Assembly (NCBI GenBank): GCA_023213395.1 | Contig: CM041465.1 | Span: forward strand, 159,471,741-159,535,740 | DNA: 64,000 nt | Origin: Cycas panzhihuaensis | Lineage: Eukaryota; Cycadophyta | Direction of reading: 5' to 3' | Shown here: in pieces, positions 21,664 through 33,938 of the stretch | Layout of the letters: each line of letters opens with the position of its first letter | How positions within the stretch are numbered: the stretch's first letter is position 1 | Made by a program: the position numbers and the translations under genes | Notes under the pieces: generated by a model | Databases searched by the model: none | Told to the model about the DNA's origin: nothing | What the model saw: the letters and a program-made list of their open reading frames with translations, nothing else

Positions 21664-23036
21664 ATGGAAAAGGATCATTCCCCTTCAAAGCAAAACCAAA
21701 ACCCTAACCTGGCATCAGGGAGAACCTTTAGAGATGTCTTGAAATCCAATGAGGAAGAATCCTTTGACTTAACCCCTGTGTTCGAAGACAATAAAGTAAG
21801 ACTTAAAATCCCCTTAGCCCTGGTCGAGAAAACTGAGAAGTTGTGGGAGAACTGCCTAGTCGAAAGGTTCTCAGGACTTAGACTGGGTTTGGAGCCCATT
21901 AGGGCTTAGACGAGGACTAAATGGAAAACAATGAGCAGTGTGGAGGTAATAGCCATGCCCAAGGGCTGTGTGCTATTCAAATTTGCATCACATGAAGATA
22001 TGTCGAGTATTTTGATTAGGGCACCGTGGATGTTTGGCAGAAGAGCCCTATTTCTTGAGAAATGGCATAGGGACTTTGACCCCTCGGTCCCTAAAATTAG
22101 ACAAGCTCCCATATGGATCCAACTCCCGGGCTTACCTCTCCACCATTGGAATTCTGAGGTATTTAAAGGCATCGCAAAAGCGGTGGGCCCTCTCTTAGTA
22201 GTCGATTCAGCGATGAAGAATAGGAGTAGGCTCATTAATGCTAGAATTTGTGCCCTAGTGAGGTTAGATAAGCCCCTCTTAGATGATATATGGATGGACC
22301 TACCTGATAAGAGTTGGGTACAACTGTTGTTTTATGAGCTAGACCACTTTAGATGCTCAACCTGCAGGAATCTGGGACATCTGCCATAAAAGTGCCCAGG
22401 TGTGCAACCCTTAAAAGAAGATCCAGTAGTGACAAGCACTCAAGAGAAGGAGAAAGAAAAAGGGGTGGGTCATGAATGTCCAGCCCGTACGGAGGTGATC
22501 AAAACTTCTTATCTAAATCTGGGTTTTGACCCAAATGAGGAGGATATGTTATTAGAGGAAGACGTCCAAGCGGCACAGGCCATTGTGGCTCCAGAGTGCT
22601 TGGCTGGCGAGGTAGGGATTGGGTAACCATCCCCTCGAGGGGTGGTTCCACCAACCCACAACATTTTGTCTCCACCGAAACAATAGGAGAAGGAGGATGA
22701 GATGGGGGCAGATATGACCCCACTGTCTGTAGGATCAGGCTGCTATGGGCAAGGGGATGGGGTTGAGGTCGCGGAAATGCCTAGTTTGGAGGAACTAGGG
22801 CAGTCAGCCCTTGTCCCATTATTGCAGCTGACTTTGGACCAAAAGAAGCTGCCCGATGTAGGAGCAGAGAAGAAGGTCGGGAGACCACCATCGACAGTCC
22901 AAAGAGAGAAAGAATCGGTTGCCCAAGTAGATCAAGGCACGCAGAGAACTTTAAAGGATTCATTCCTAGAAGGGCCTACTCTTAGATCCAGTACGGTAGG
23001 CAAGGAACCCCCAAAAGGGGAAAATGCTGAAGTCTA
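21664..23036 (+). pseudogene. LINE-B ORF1 (DUF4283-like RNA-binding protein with CCHC knuckle)
   Basis: One continuous frame from ATG 21,664 broken by in-frame stops at 21,907, 22,387, 22,624, about 22,684 and 23,034. The N-terminal part has TFRDVLKSNEEE and LVEKTEKLWENCLVERFSG. The DUF4283 core follows (GCVLFKFASHEDMSSIL; PIWIQLPGLPLHHWNSEVF). Next comes a knuckle CSTCRNLGHLP-KC (C-x2-C-x4-H-x4-C) with the 22,387 stop inside it. The C-terminal part is acidic and low-complexity. The family protein binds element RNA and forms the particle with ORF2. No frameshift is seen; the damage is nonsense substitution only. Confidence 0.88.
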
Positions 23037-23054
23037 GAAACAAAGAAAGAAGTG

Positions 23055-26000
23055 ATGAAAATTTTATCATGGAATATTAGGGGCCTTAATGCCCCGTCGA
23101 AATAGAGAATTATCAGAGATATGAGAAGTAGACATCAACCAGATCTGATATTCCTGCAAGAAACCAAATTAAGCAAGGAGAACGGGCCTAAGATTAGGAA
23201 TAAAATTTGGAAGTTTACTGAAGGCATTAAGGTAGACTATGCCCAAGGAGTTGGGGGTCTAATGGTTTTATGGAATCCGTCTATATGGTCGGGAGAAATC
23301 TTTTTGTTAGAAGAATCCTTCATTTCGGTTTAGTTAACCAATAAAAGCAATAATATCACATGGATTACCACCAATGTGTATGCTCCAAACCTACAAGAAG
23401 CCAGAAAGAGGCTATGGGCTAGATTGATAGAGGCCCACAAGGACTGCCGGCTCCCATGGCTGCTGGCGGGTGATTTTAACTCGGCCTTATCCCTTGGTGA
23501 TAAGAGAGGTGGAATCAAATGGACTACCAAGATGGGTGAGTTCAAATTCTCGCAATAAATGAAGGATGTTAATCTTAGGGGAGCTTCCTTCACCTGGTCC
23601 AACAAACGGCTAGGGGATAACCTTATTCAAATTAAGCTGGACAGGATGCTGTTCAATTACGATTGGGCAAGGTGCTTCAAGGACTTCACCCTGGAGGCCT
23701 TGCCAAGGACCAGCTCTGATCATTCGCCTCTTTTGATGTAATTCTCAGATATGGGTAAGTTTATCATGGCCCCCTTTAGATTTGAATTGATGTGGCTTCG
23801 ACACCCTAATCTTCATAAGAGGATTGAGGAATGGTGGAGCATCAAAATTAAAGGACATGTAATGTACAGATTCTCCAAGAAGTTGGACTGGGTCAAAAGG
23901 AAAGTCAAGGTTTGGAATAAGGAAATTTTCCTAAATATAAATGATCAAAAGGATAAGACCATCCAGGATTTGAAAAATACTCAAGAACGGATTGAGCGGT
24001 TAGGCAGATCTCCAGAGCTGGATAAGGTAGAGAAGTAGCTGACTGAGTCTCTGGAAGAGATTCTCATCAGGGAGGAAATTCACTGGAGACAAAATCTAGG
24101 GCTTTGTGGTTGGCCGAAGGAGATAGAAATACTAGATTCTTTCATATGACCACAATAAAACATAGAGCGAACAACAGAATCAGTAGACTTCAAAGAGACA
24201 ATGGGACAGTAGCTAGTTCGGCGGAGGAAATGAAGGAGATGGCCAGTGATTATTTCAAGGATCTATTTGCAGAACCGCTAGATGGGGATGTGGAGTTGAG
24301 GAAGGAATTCCTTAACAACATCCCTTGTTTTGTGAATGACGCCTAAAATGCTCAGATTATAGTTCCTTTCACCCAGGATGAGGTTAGGGTGGTGCTCTTC
24401 AGTATGAAGAGAGACAAAGCTCCTGGCCCTGACAGTTTCCCTCTGGGGTTTTTCCAAGAATACTGGGATATTATTAAGGGGGACCTAATGGAAGCGCTCC
24501 AGGAGTTTTATGTAAACAGAAAGATCTTGCAAGAGTGGCAGACTATCTTCCTGTTCCTCATCCCCAAAAAAGAGGGTGCGAAAAGGATGGAAGATTTCCG
24601 CCCTATTAGCCTCTACAACGTTAAATACAAAATCATAACCAAAGTTCTGGTTAATAGATTAAAGAAAATTATGCCAAACATCATCTCCCAGAACCAAGAT
24701 GGGCTTCTTCAGGGAAGATAGATCTATGATGGTTATATCGTCGTTCACGAGACTATTCACTCTGCTGTAGAAAGGAAAGAGCCTGTGATGCTCATCAAGA
24801 TTGATCTCACGAAGGCCTTTGATAGGGTCTCCTGGGAGTGTTTGCTCGATTGCTTAAGGGCTTTTGGTTTTGGGGAGACTTGGCGATCATGGATAAAACT
24901 TTGCATTGGGAACCCGCAGTTCTCGGTTATCATCAACGGCTCATCTTCAAGCTTCTTCCCAGGATTCAGGGGGTTAAGGCAGGGGGACCCTCTCTCTCCT
25001 TTTTTGTTTATCATGATGGCTGAATTGTTGGGCAGATCCTTGGAGGCTATGAGGGGATAAGGGGTCATAGATGGTATTAAACCGACATCGGGGATGGATA
25101 ATGTGGCCCATCATCAATTTGTGGACGACAACATCTTCCTAGGGAAGGCTGCTATAAGGGAGGCTACCAATTTTAAAGAGATTTTGCGCCATTTCGAGAA
25201 GGCCACGAATCAGAAGATAAACCTGAATAAGAGTAATGTTTTCTTTATAAACACCCCTGGGCATATTCAAGGCAAAATCAGTAAAATCCTGGAGATGAGC
25301 ATAAAAAAGCTCCCCACAACTTATCTTGGGCTACCACTCTTTGTTGGGAAGATGACCAAGGATATGTGGAATCCCCTCATAGACAGGTTGCAAAGGAAGA
25401 TGGATGGCTAGAAAGGGGCCCTCTTAAGTTAAGCTGGAAAGCTCTAGCTTGTTGCCTCCATGCTGCAAAGCATCCCAGTCTTCTGGATGTCCATCTTTAG
25501 GGTCCCAGCGGGTGTTTCAGACACCATAGGATCTATTCAGAAGAGATTCCTTTGGTCGGGGGTTGAGAACAAAGACAGGATACACTTGGTCAGCTGGAAT
25601 AAAGTCTGTATGCCAAAATGGGTCGGAGGCCTAAATTTGAGAAGACTTTCTCTCTTTTAACGTAGCCTTAGGGGCAAAGATGGGCTGGCGTCTACTAAAA
25701 GGTGGGGAGAGGCTTTGGGAAAAGATCCTAACTAGGAAATATGTACAAGGAGGTTCTCTCGTAGGTAATGATATCTCTCAGGTTGGATCAACTATATGGA
25801 GGAGTATCCTTAAAGCTTGGAAGGCTATAAGGAACGGTCTGAAATGGAGACTAGGTGATGGGAACTCCATAAGATTCTAGGAGGATGCATGGTGTTGTGA
25901 CAAAGCACTTAAGGATTACCTAGACCTGGAACCCATTATGGGCCTTGTGTCAGGTTTTTCGGTAGATATATTAAGGATTATTGGGCTGGAAGTGGAAAAA

Positions 26001-27241
26001 ATAGGATTTGGAAGACACTAGTGGAAATCCAAGGGGAAAGTCAAGCCCAACAAGAAGGCCTTAACAAGATCAACGGGATTCTTGGCAAGTGCTACATCCC
26101 CAGATCTCCTTCTTTGGACTCGGTTGTGTGGCCCCTGAGCTCATCCGGTGACTACACTGTTAAACAAGGATACCATTACTTATATCAAATAAGAGGGAAC
26201 CAGAGTAACCCTATCCTCGAAGGGGTCTGGAAGCTCCCTATCATTCCCAAGATCGCAGTATTCTGGTGGACCTACTTAAGAAACAAAATTCTTACAGTTG
26301 ATAATCTAAAAAGAAGAGGTTTTATAATGGCAAATAGATGTACTTTATGTTGCTCGAAAGAGAAATCCATGGACCACATCTTCCTTGAGTGCTCTTACAC
26401 AAGGGAGGTGTGGAGGATGTTATTGGGAAAGCTAGAGGTAAGCTAGACATTTTTGGAAAGGATTGTTGACCTTTGGCTAGCTTGGATAAGCCCATTCAGG
26501 AGCAGAACATTGAGTTGTATCTAGAAGAATGCACTCCCGATTCTAGCCTGGAACATATGGAAAGAGAGGAACCGCAGAATTTTTTAGGCGAATCAGATAG
26601 ACTAGATTGCTATTTTCAACAGAATTTGTATGGACATAAGGGAGAATGTCAGAAATGTTAAAGAAAATTGTATGTCCCTGACAGAGAATAGGATCCTGAG
26701 CAAATGGGGTATAGAACTAGCTTTTAAGGTTGTGCAGCCCAAATGCAGCAGGTGGCTACCTCCCAAGGAGCCCTGGATCAAAATAAATTTCGATGGGGCA
26801 GCGAAAGGGAATCCCAGGGACGCTGGGGGAGGAGGTATCTGTAGGGATCACACTGGGTCCCCAATCTGGGCTTTTGCAGAATTCTATAATTGCCAGACAA
26901 ATCATTATGCTGAGATGCATGCCATGCTTAAAGCTATTGATCTTGCTACGGAAGGTAATTTTTAGAGATTGGTAATTGAGGGTGACTCTGAGGTTGTGGT
27001 AAAAACACTGAAAGACAAGGCTCTCCCAGATTGGAGATTCCAACCCTTATTCAACGATGCTAAGGAAATCATTAAAGGGCTGGCAGAAGTCCGTATAAGG
27101 CATACTCTGAGAGAAGGGAACAAGCCAGCTGACTTTCTAGCAAACTGGGGAGTGAGACACAGGACAGGCCAAGAATGGATGATTGATTTCCCTAGGGACC
27201 TCATGGTTCTGATAGAGAAGGATATGATCTGCATCAGCTAG
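23055..27241 (+). pseudogene. LINE-B ORF2 (endonuclease, reverse transcriptase, RNase H)
   Basis: The start ATG at 23,055 gives MKILSWNIRGLNAP, the usual plant L1 endonuclease start; QETKL, LLAGDFNS and SSDHSPL are the catalytic endonuclease blocks. A frameshift lies between 24,038 and 24,104. RT then reads KAPGPDSFPLGFFQ, FRPISLYNVKYKIITK, LTKAFDRVSW, RQGDPLSPFLF and FVDD (near 25,120, in place of FADD). Further shifts occur near 25,670 and 26,000. The zinc domain is near 26,270-26,400 (NRCTLCCSKEKSMDHIFLEC). RNase H is 26,760-27,160 with NFDGAAKGNP, AEMHAMLKAI, EGDS and NKPADFLAN, so all four acidic residues are kept. Stops and frameshifts make it inactive. Confidence 0.92.
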
Positions 27242-27409
27242 CCATGGGGCTTGTCCTGGCATCTAGCTCACTGGCCTAGACCATGGGGCTGTCACGGTCA
27301 TATATTATCTAGATGCTCTATACTCCTTGATGTAATAGGTTGTGGGATCCTCTTTCAAACCCACTGAAAATTCATTTTATCTAATAAAAAAAAAAAGTTC
27401 TATAATAAA
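27242..27409 (+). other. LINE-B 3' UTR, poly(A) end and right target-site duplication
   Basis: The 3' UTR carries gccatgggg blocks also seen in the LINE-A 3' UTR. It ends ctaat(a)n, followed by the duplication agttctataataaa (27,396-27,409, overlapping the last A). Confidence 0.92.
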
Positions 27410-27599
27410 ACACCATAAGAAGGTTAAGAACATTAGAAAAAGCAAGCTACAATAGAGTACATTTTGTGAATACTTCTAGTAGAATTATATTTTAGAATAC
27501 CATTTAGAAAAGAAAAAAGATTATTTCCATGAACTAAACTTAAGGCATAATGAATGTCGAAGAATATGAGAAGGAAATTATGAACCTTCTTAAGTATAC

Positions 27600-28640
27600 A
27601 CCTTATATATAATAGGAAAGTATGAAGGTATATAAATTTATAAATGTTCTGAATAAAGTAATCCAAGGTCAAATTAAGATTTTAGACCTAAAAAACTTAG
27701 AAGCAAAAATTAGGAAGGCTAAGTATTAGGAGGAATAATAGACTAAGTAATAAGATAATCACCTCGGATGAAAGGATAAGCTTCATGAGAACTATGAATA
27801 ATAAAAGAGAGAATTTCAAACCCCTCCTCCTTTACATAGTATAAGGAGTAATAACTAGTTCTAAGGGTTATAAGGATCCAATCACACTTAAGGACTCCTC
27901 CCATAACACTTATTTCTAATGTGGTGAAAAAGAATATTATGTAGAAGAGTGTCTAAGGAGGAAAAATGTAAGATGTAGATCCTATAACATGGAGATGCAA
28001 CTGACAATGGTAAATGTAGTTAGGGAGAGAGGACTTATGGGAGTGTATATAATTATTGAGGGATAATAAGTAAATCACTAATCTACCATTATATAAGTAC
28101 AAGGTAAAATCTTTAATTAATACATTTCCATATTAATTAATTTAGGTAGCAATCATAATTTTATATCACCTAGAATTATGAGGAGATATAAACTCAAGCC
28201 AAAAATATGAGGATATATAGGTTATTCTTATAGAAAATAGAAGTAATAAGATAATAGCCAAATTCATCCCAAACTCTAAATTAGAATAGAAATTATCAAA
28301 TAGTCACATAACCTTTCAAGTATTACCACTTTAAGATTATGATATCATAATAGGTCTCAATTGGTTGGAAGGACATCTAGATAAAGTGGACTTTTATAAT
28401 AAGATTGAAGAAATCATAGATGATAAAAGATCTTCTAAGATCATTTAAGAAAAAAATCAACTATCTTTAAATAGATAGATTTAACCATGCAAGTCAAGAG
28501 GAGTTCATGAAAAGGGTATCAAATTTATATGACCTTTATTAGTAATAAAGTTGTCCTAAAGGGTCTCAAGTTGGAAGACAATCCATTATTATAAGAATTC
28601 TTTAATATATTTATAGAGGGTGCAGTTGACACTAATGATG
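27600..28640 (+). pseudogene. Gypsy D: gag C-terminus, zinc knuckle and protease fragment
   Basis: A nearly open gag stretch near 27,633-27,730 reads LNKVIQGQIKILDLKNLEAK. A decayed CCHC knuckle near 27,909-27,955 reads CGEKEYYVEEC (first Cys to Tyr, His to Tyr). The protease end near 28,330-28,400 reads LPL-DYDIIIGLNWLEGHLDK, the gypsy DxIIGMDWL block, followed by a TMQVKRSS-KGYQIY linker and LKLEDNPLL-EFFNIF, the sequence normally just before RT. RT itself is absent. The element is plus strand with several stops. Its LTRs were not identified. LINE-B inserted just upstream of it. Confidence 0.7.
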
Positions 28641-29949
28641 AATAGAGATAAAAGACTATACGATGCTATGGACAAGAGGGTAGAAAGTATAAAGAATGGC
28701 ATAATAAAATAGAGAAGCACTACATAGGAAAATAGGAATGCTATAAATGTCTTACTATTTAAAAGGAAAGTTCACTTCTTTGAGCTTGTAATGAAGTGAG
28801 ATCCTAGGTCTCGATTTGATACCGCTTGTAATAAATCGAGTGTCTACTACTGTCTTTACATATAAATTTAAGTATTATTAAACATAAATATAATGATGAA
28901 TGCATTTCATGCAAAAAGAAGTTACTAATGAAGTCTCTCAATGACAAGATTCAATTAAATTCAAAAATATATAACAACTAATTATAAGAATGGAAAACTT
29001 TATACAAGTGGCATGTAACTATTCAAATGAATTCCACCTTTTTATATATCCCACCAAGTATATTTTGATATTTTATATCAAATATTCAGATGCTAAACTA
29101 GTTATTAAGCTTAATAAATAGATAACTATTATGGTTACTAACTAAGTTACAAGAAGTGTAACATTTAATAAGTTATTTTTAGAGTAATTTGAGATATATT
29201 TTGGTATTTTTTAATGATTTTCAAGGCTCTTGGATACATGATATAAATCGATGTTTAATGATGATTTTGAATATATGATTGGTTGAAAATTGGCAAAAAT
29301 AGACATATTAAGGCTCATTTATCATACATTTATATCTTAAAATTTAAAGTATAAAATACATGAGAACCTATTTTATTAATGGATGAAAGATAAATGATAC
29401 ATCACATAAGATAAAATAATGAAATGATCCCTCTAAAGAATGAAATATATTTTATGTAGTGTTGTAGCCACTATTAATCAAATGAAAGGACATATTTGGC
29501 ACAAAGTTAATAAAATTATCTAGTTTGATGAAGGACAAAATGGAAAGATAAATACCTAGTTGATTAAAAGAATGAATACAAAAGGACACCACCTAATGAT
29601 TGAAAGAGTTTGATCAATTGAGTTATTATTTGATATTAGTTAGGAGTTGTTGAAAACTTAAGTGTTGAGTTACCTACCTAATATGAGATAAGGAGAGTCT
29701 AATAAGTTTGATTAATTGATTGATTTGTAATAATGATTATGCATTATCTATTAATTAGGATCAACTGTTGAGGGCTCTAGTTCATATGTATTTTTAGTTA
29801 AAAAAATAAAACCACATATGATAAGAGGCATGGAATATATTGTACATGTTACCTTATTACAAAAAACTTGATAAGTTAAGTGGCTAACCCTGTTCCTAGA
29901 GTTAGTTAGTTTGATAAATTGATTGATGAGATTAATTACCAAAAGAACC
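28641..29949. other. AT-rich decayed sequence, no gene seen
   Basis: No coding domain. Around 28,811-28,839 there is a 7-bp inverted repeat (tcgattt/aaatcga) enclosing a ggtatcaaatc-like string on the minus strand, which resembles a decayed PBS, but no matching LTR pair was found. Confidence 0.5.
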
Positions 29950-31055
29950 TGTAAGAGTTACCTTATGCATAATCACTAATTGAGGCAACACATGAGTTTC
30001 TCATATCTCATAAGATAAGAGATAAGAGAATATTCATAAGCTACTCTTATTACAACATATTTATTTAGTTAAGTAGTTTAGTTTATTCCTAAAATATGTT
30101 ATTTTTTATTCGTAAAATTGATAAACCACATTTAAGAAATATTTCTTAGTTAACTAGTGAATATAATGGCTAGTTGCCCATGCATTTTTGTATATTGTTG
30201 ATAATTTATATAGACATTAATAATTTAGTTTGTTGATCATTTTGTTTTATAATTTATAAGTGGAAGATATAAAGTTATCATTAAGAGACTTCATAAATCA
30301 TGACAAGTTTTAGTCATGTTTGTTTAATGATTTATAGCTGGTGATATAATAGATATGATATGAGATGATATGGCATTTTATTGTAGAAGAATAAGTAATA
30401 AATATAAGTTTAATGATTCATATTTACAAGTGATAAAGGTGATATAAGGACATGTGTTAAGTAGGTAATCTAATGTGAAGATGAAGATACATTAGAATTT
30501 TATAAATTAAACATTAAGGGGAAGAATAAGAATACTATATTGTATGAAAATTGATGCAATGTTTAAATATGGATGACTTGTGATTAGTTGATGTAAAAAA
30601 AAAAGGTTCTTATATGTGATCCTATTGGTTGATGTGTCAACATGATATCATTAATTAGTGATGGAATTATACGTATTTGATACACATGAGATGATGGATC
30701 TATAAATAAGTACACACATCAAAAGTGTATTTAAGATAACATAATAAAAAGTTGTTATGCTCAAATCTTCTCCCATGGGTTTTCCTATTAATAGTTTTCC
30801 ACATATAAATTTGGTATCTCATGATGATATCATTCTTTTTTATGATTATATCTATCTATCTATATATCTTTATGTAATGTTCTTGATGATTATCTTAAAC
30901 ACATCATAAATTATTTATATGACATTTATAGTTTATACAAGTTATATATTGATGCTTCACACAGTTCTATCTACTTGATTATATAGGTTGCTATAAAATT
31001 TGCATCCTATATTAGAACTTGTGCAAGAATTTTAATATCATAAAGCTTTAATAAA
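29950..31055 (+). mobile_element. Z2: fragment of a non-coding LTR element family (Z)
   Basis: The stretch from about 29,990 to 30,526 matches, in the opposite orientation, the internal sequence of Z1 (46,277-46,990). Shared blocks include agagaatattcata, cacat-taagaaatattt, gatgatatggcattt and aattaaacatt. A purine tract (aaggggaagaa, 30,516-30,526) precedes an LTR-like block (30,527-31,055) that matches the Z1 LTRs (ggttctnatatg, attggttgatg, tctcccatggg/tctcctatggt, acaagttatatat, caagaattttaatatcata). No protein is encoded. The left end is unclear. Confidence 0.65.
30527..31055 (+). repeat. Z2 LTR (about 530 bp)
   Basis: Third copy of the Z LTR in this window, in plus orientation; the other two (45,738-46,276 and 55,534-56,038) are in minus orientation. 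Both ends are inferred from alignment with Z1. Confidence 0.62.
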
Positions 31056-31286
31056 ATGGGAAAAAATGGATTTCAAATTAGTTGGAGCGAGTGCAATTTA
31101 ATCTTAAAAGGAGGTTGAAACAATAATAAGTATTAGTAAAACAAAGTTAAAAAGAAGTATTAGTTAAATAGAGTTCAATAATGCACTTAAGGATATGAAA
31201 CATGATATCCTTTATGGATGAATAGTTAATAAGGTTGGAATTATGAAGGAAATAAGATAATCCCTGATCACATTTAAGAATGGGTA

Positions 31287-31582
31287 TGTAATAGTCCTAA
31301 AACTAATGATGGAAGTTAATATTTTTATTTATTTATAAAATTGGTTTTCTAAGGGGGTGCCTATTTTTACTCATAAAAATGAAGGCTCTAATTTATTTAT
31401 GTATGCCATTTTACTTCATTATGGATTAATCTTATTAATTAATACTTTGGTACCTAATAAATTACATCTAACTATTATTATTTATTAGCATTCTAATATT
31501 ACCCTAATTTTGTTGAATATATATCTACTATATTCTATGGCATTATCATTCATAATTAAAATTTGTCATTAGACCCACTACA
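31287..31582 (+). repeat. Element A 5' LTR (296 bp)
   Basis: Starts tgtaatagtcc and ends cactaca; pairs with 42,911-43,218 through blocks aaaaatgaaggct, ttatgtatg and ggcattatcattnanaatt. Confidence 0.8.
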
Positions 31583-31584
31583 TT

Positions 31585-31596
31585 TGGTATCAAAGA
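31585..31596 (+). other. Element A primer-binding site (Met tRNA)
   Basis: tggtatcaaaga, two bases after the 5' LTR; a G-to-A variant of tggtatcagagc. Confidence 0.75.
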
Positions 31597-32376
31597 GTGG
31601 CATTTATATCCATTAAAGTGCATATAATTGAATGGTGTCGGTACCTCAAGGAAAGGGATTTTCATATAGAATATGGGGTGATTTTCATCTAGTGTTTAAA
31701 TTATCTAACCATTAGATATTTAAATATGTATAATTAGTGCCAAGTCATGATAGATTTATGACCCCTTAGATATGAATAATTGAGATGCATTCCATCTTAA
31801 AAGGCATCATCAATAAATAACAAGTGTATCATAAAGCATATGTACCTAAGAGATATTTATTTAAGGAAAAATGTAGAAGTTGTGATAGAGGAAGAACCTA
31901 AGAGAGGTACAATTTTAGTTTGAAATATATGAGAGACTCATAATCTTACTTAAGAAAGGAAATTTGAATCACCTAGCAAGGGATGGGCCATATGAATTAT
32001 TATGTTGACAAAGTAGTGAAGTATGGTATTTGAAGTTACTAATTTAAAGGAGGCATGGGATATTTTATTGGGGATATATTGCCAAGATTTACAGCATGTA
32101 GTCTAAGGTGGATTTTGTAATGGAAACTTCAATCAACAAGATGAAGGGTAGATGACAATCCCCATGGTCTAAGGAACACAAAAACATCTCTTTTTATTAA
32201 TTGTTATCACTATTATACTATCAAAGATCTTGACCATTGTGTCAACCATTGTTCAATACTACATTTCCCACTACTATATTATCTCTAATATATATTTAAT
32301 TATAATTTACCATTAATGTATTATGTTACCAATAAAGTATAGAGAGTGCATGGTTTAGAGCTCATATAGAATCCAA
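31597..32376 (+). other. Element A leader between the PBS and the copia W insertion
   Basis: AT-rich and broken in all frames. A short VTNLKEAWDILLGIYC-like stretch near 32,040 recalls gag sequence but is too short to call. Confidence 0.45.
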
Positions 32377-32638
32377 TAGAAAAGAATAAAGACTGAATTT
32401 AGGAGTAATACACATTTGTGCATATTAATGATGTTGGCTACAAAATGTGGTGGGTCCTATACAAAAATAAGTTGTAGTATTTAAAGACATCATTGATGTA
32501 TTATTATTATTATCATAGTGTATTACAACATTATTAATGTATTAAATAAAATTCAAAGGTATCAAGAGATACCATTTTAATCTTAGGATTCCATGTTTGC
32601 TCATTGTTATTTTATTTATGTTATTCTTTATTTTTTCA
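32377..32638 (+). repeat. W 5' LTR (about 262 bp)
   Basis: The start is inferred by alignment with the 3' LTR (tagaaaag against tggagaatg); it ends ttttttca. Confidence 0.75.
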
Positions 32639-32640
32639 TA

Positions 32641-32652
32641 TGGTATTAAAAG
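32641..32652 (+). other. W primer-binding site (Met tRNA)
   Basis: tggtattaaaag, two bases after the LTR; a decayed tggtatcagagc. Confidence 0.72.
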
Positions 32653-33938
32653 CATATGCTAGGTATGTTTCTAATTCATTATTTTTTGGGTTGTGCCATT
32701 TTCTAGTTAACTTAATAAGTTGGTTTCATAGAGTTGGTTAGTGGTAGTACCCATTAATATTATACTTGCGAGATTAAGTGTGAGAGAGAATGATGAGTTA
32801 TACCTGATCCAGTCACATTATTAGTGTTTAAATCTATTATTTTTGTTTAGTTGGCTTATTCCAAGTATATGCTTAGAACCTATTTGACCTAATTACAAAT
32901 TGGTCTATTTTGTTATTTTTTACATCAACATCATCAAGTTTGATCTATGTGCTATCCTTTACTTTGGTCAAAACATCATAACCATCATGAGTTCATTATA
33001 ACTATCCTACATGAGGAAGTTGAATAATTAATCTATGTTCATTTTAAATACATGTTACATCATTGAGTTTATTTTGCCACTAAGATTCATTGATTCACTA
33101 CTATTCACTAAAACCTGATCTATTAACTCATCACTAAATTTTGTTCTCTAAAGAATTGTCCTCATCACGTTTTGTATTTTTGCCATGGAGAAATTATCAT
33201 ACCTTAATTTTTTTTTTTTTTATGTTAGTGATTATCATTAAATTTAATTGATATGATCTAATTATAGATTGATTTCAATTCATTTTATTATAGCTTTGTT
33301 GCAAAAAATCATGCATAGAGGTGGATTTTAGCTTAGGAATTTTTTTTTTTTCTAAAGGTTTAATTTAATTTAACTACATTAGAAAATAATTTAGGGTCTA
33401 TTAGCCCTTTAGTGAGATAGCCCTTAGTCATATGTAGCTCTCAATGTGACTATCCACTAATTAGTTAAAGGGGCTAAGCCCTAATATGCGTAGTTTTATT
33501 TTAAAAAAAGGGTACTTGTCTTCTTTCTTTAATATCTTTTCAACTAGGAGTTCATTTTTCAAACCATCTAAGTTGTTGGGATCCTATTTTATAGAACATT
33601 ATTTTGAGATGTTATTTGAGGTATTTTCAAGTTATTTTGACAAAATGTTTTAAGTTTAAAGTCAATGTATTAACTAAGGAATTTTATCTTTTGTAAGAAA
33701 ATAAATGTTCTTTTTTCCTTTTTTTTTGACCCTAAGGGAAGTCTACTTTGAACCCTAGAGGTATGTTATAAAGGTAATTTGATCAAAATATTTATAATTA
33801 TATTTTTTAGTCCTTTCAAGGATAAGGAGGCAAAAGGGAGCCCTAAATTTGAGGGACAAGGTTAATATCCCTAATTTGAGGGATATGTGTGCTTGTGTGC
33901 TTACTTGCTCTTATTTATGTTTAATTTTCATTTATAAG

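Larger units (their letters stand above)
21225..27395 (+). mobile_element. LINE-B: near full-length plant L1-type LINE
   Basis: The element is about 6.2 kb with a 5' UTR, ORF1 (21,664-23,036), ORF2 (23,055-27,241), 3' UTR and poly(A) end (about 27,384-27,396), and a perfect 14-bp target-site duplication. The order of endonuclease, RT, zf-RVT and RNase H in ORF2, and the DUF4283-like ORF1 with a CCHC knuckle, is typical of plant L1 elements. It is richer in G+C than its surroundings and less decayed than LINE-A, but both ORFs carry stops. Confidence 0.95.

Noticed and set aside
28811-28839. Possible minus-strand PBS and LTR start (ggtatcaaatc next to tgtaataaatcg)
   Set aside because: The match to the Met-tRNA complement is partial, and no second LTR copy could be found.
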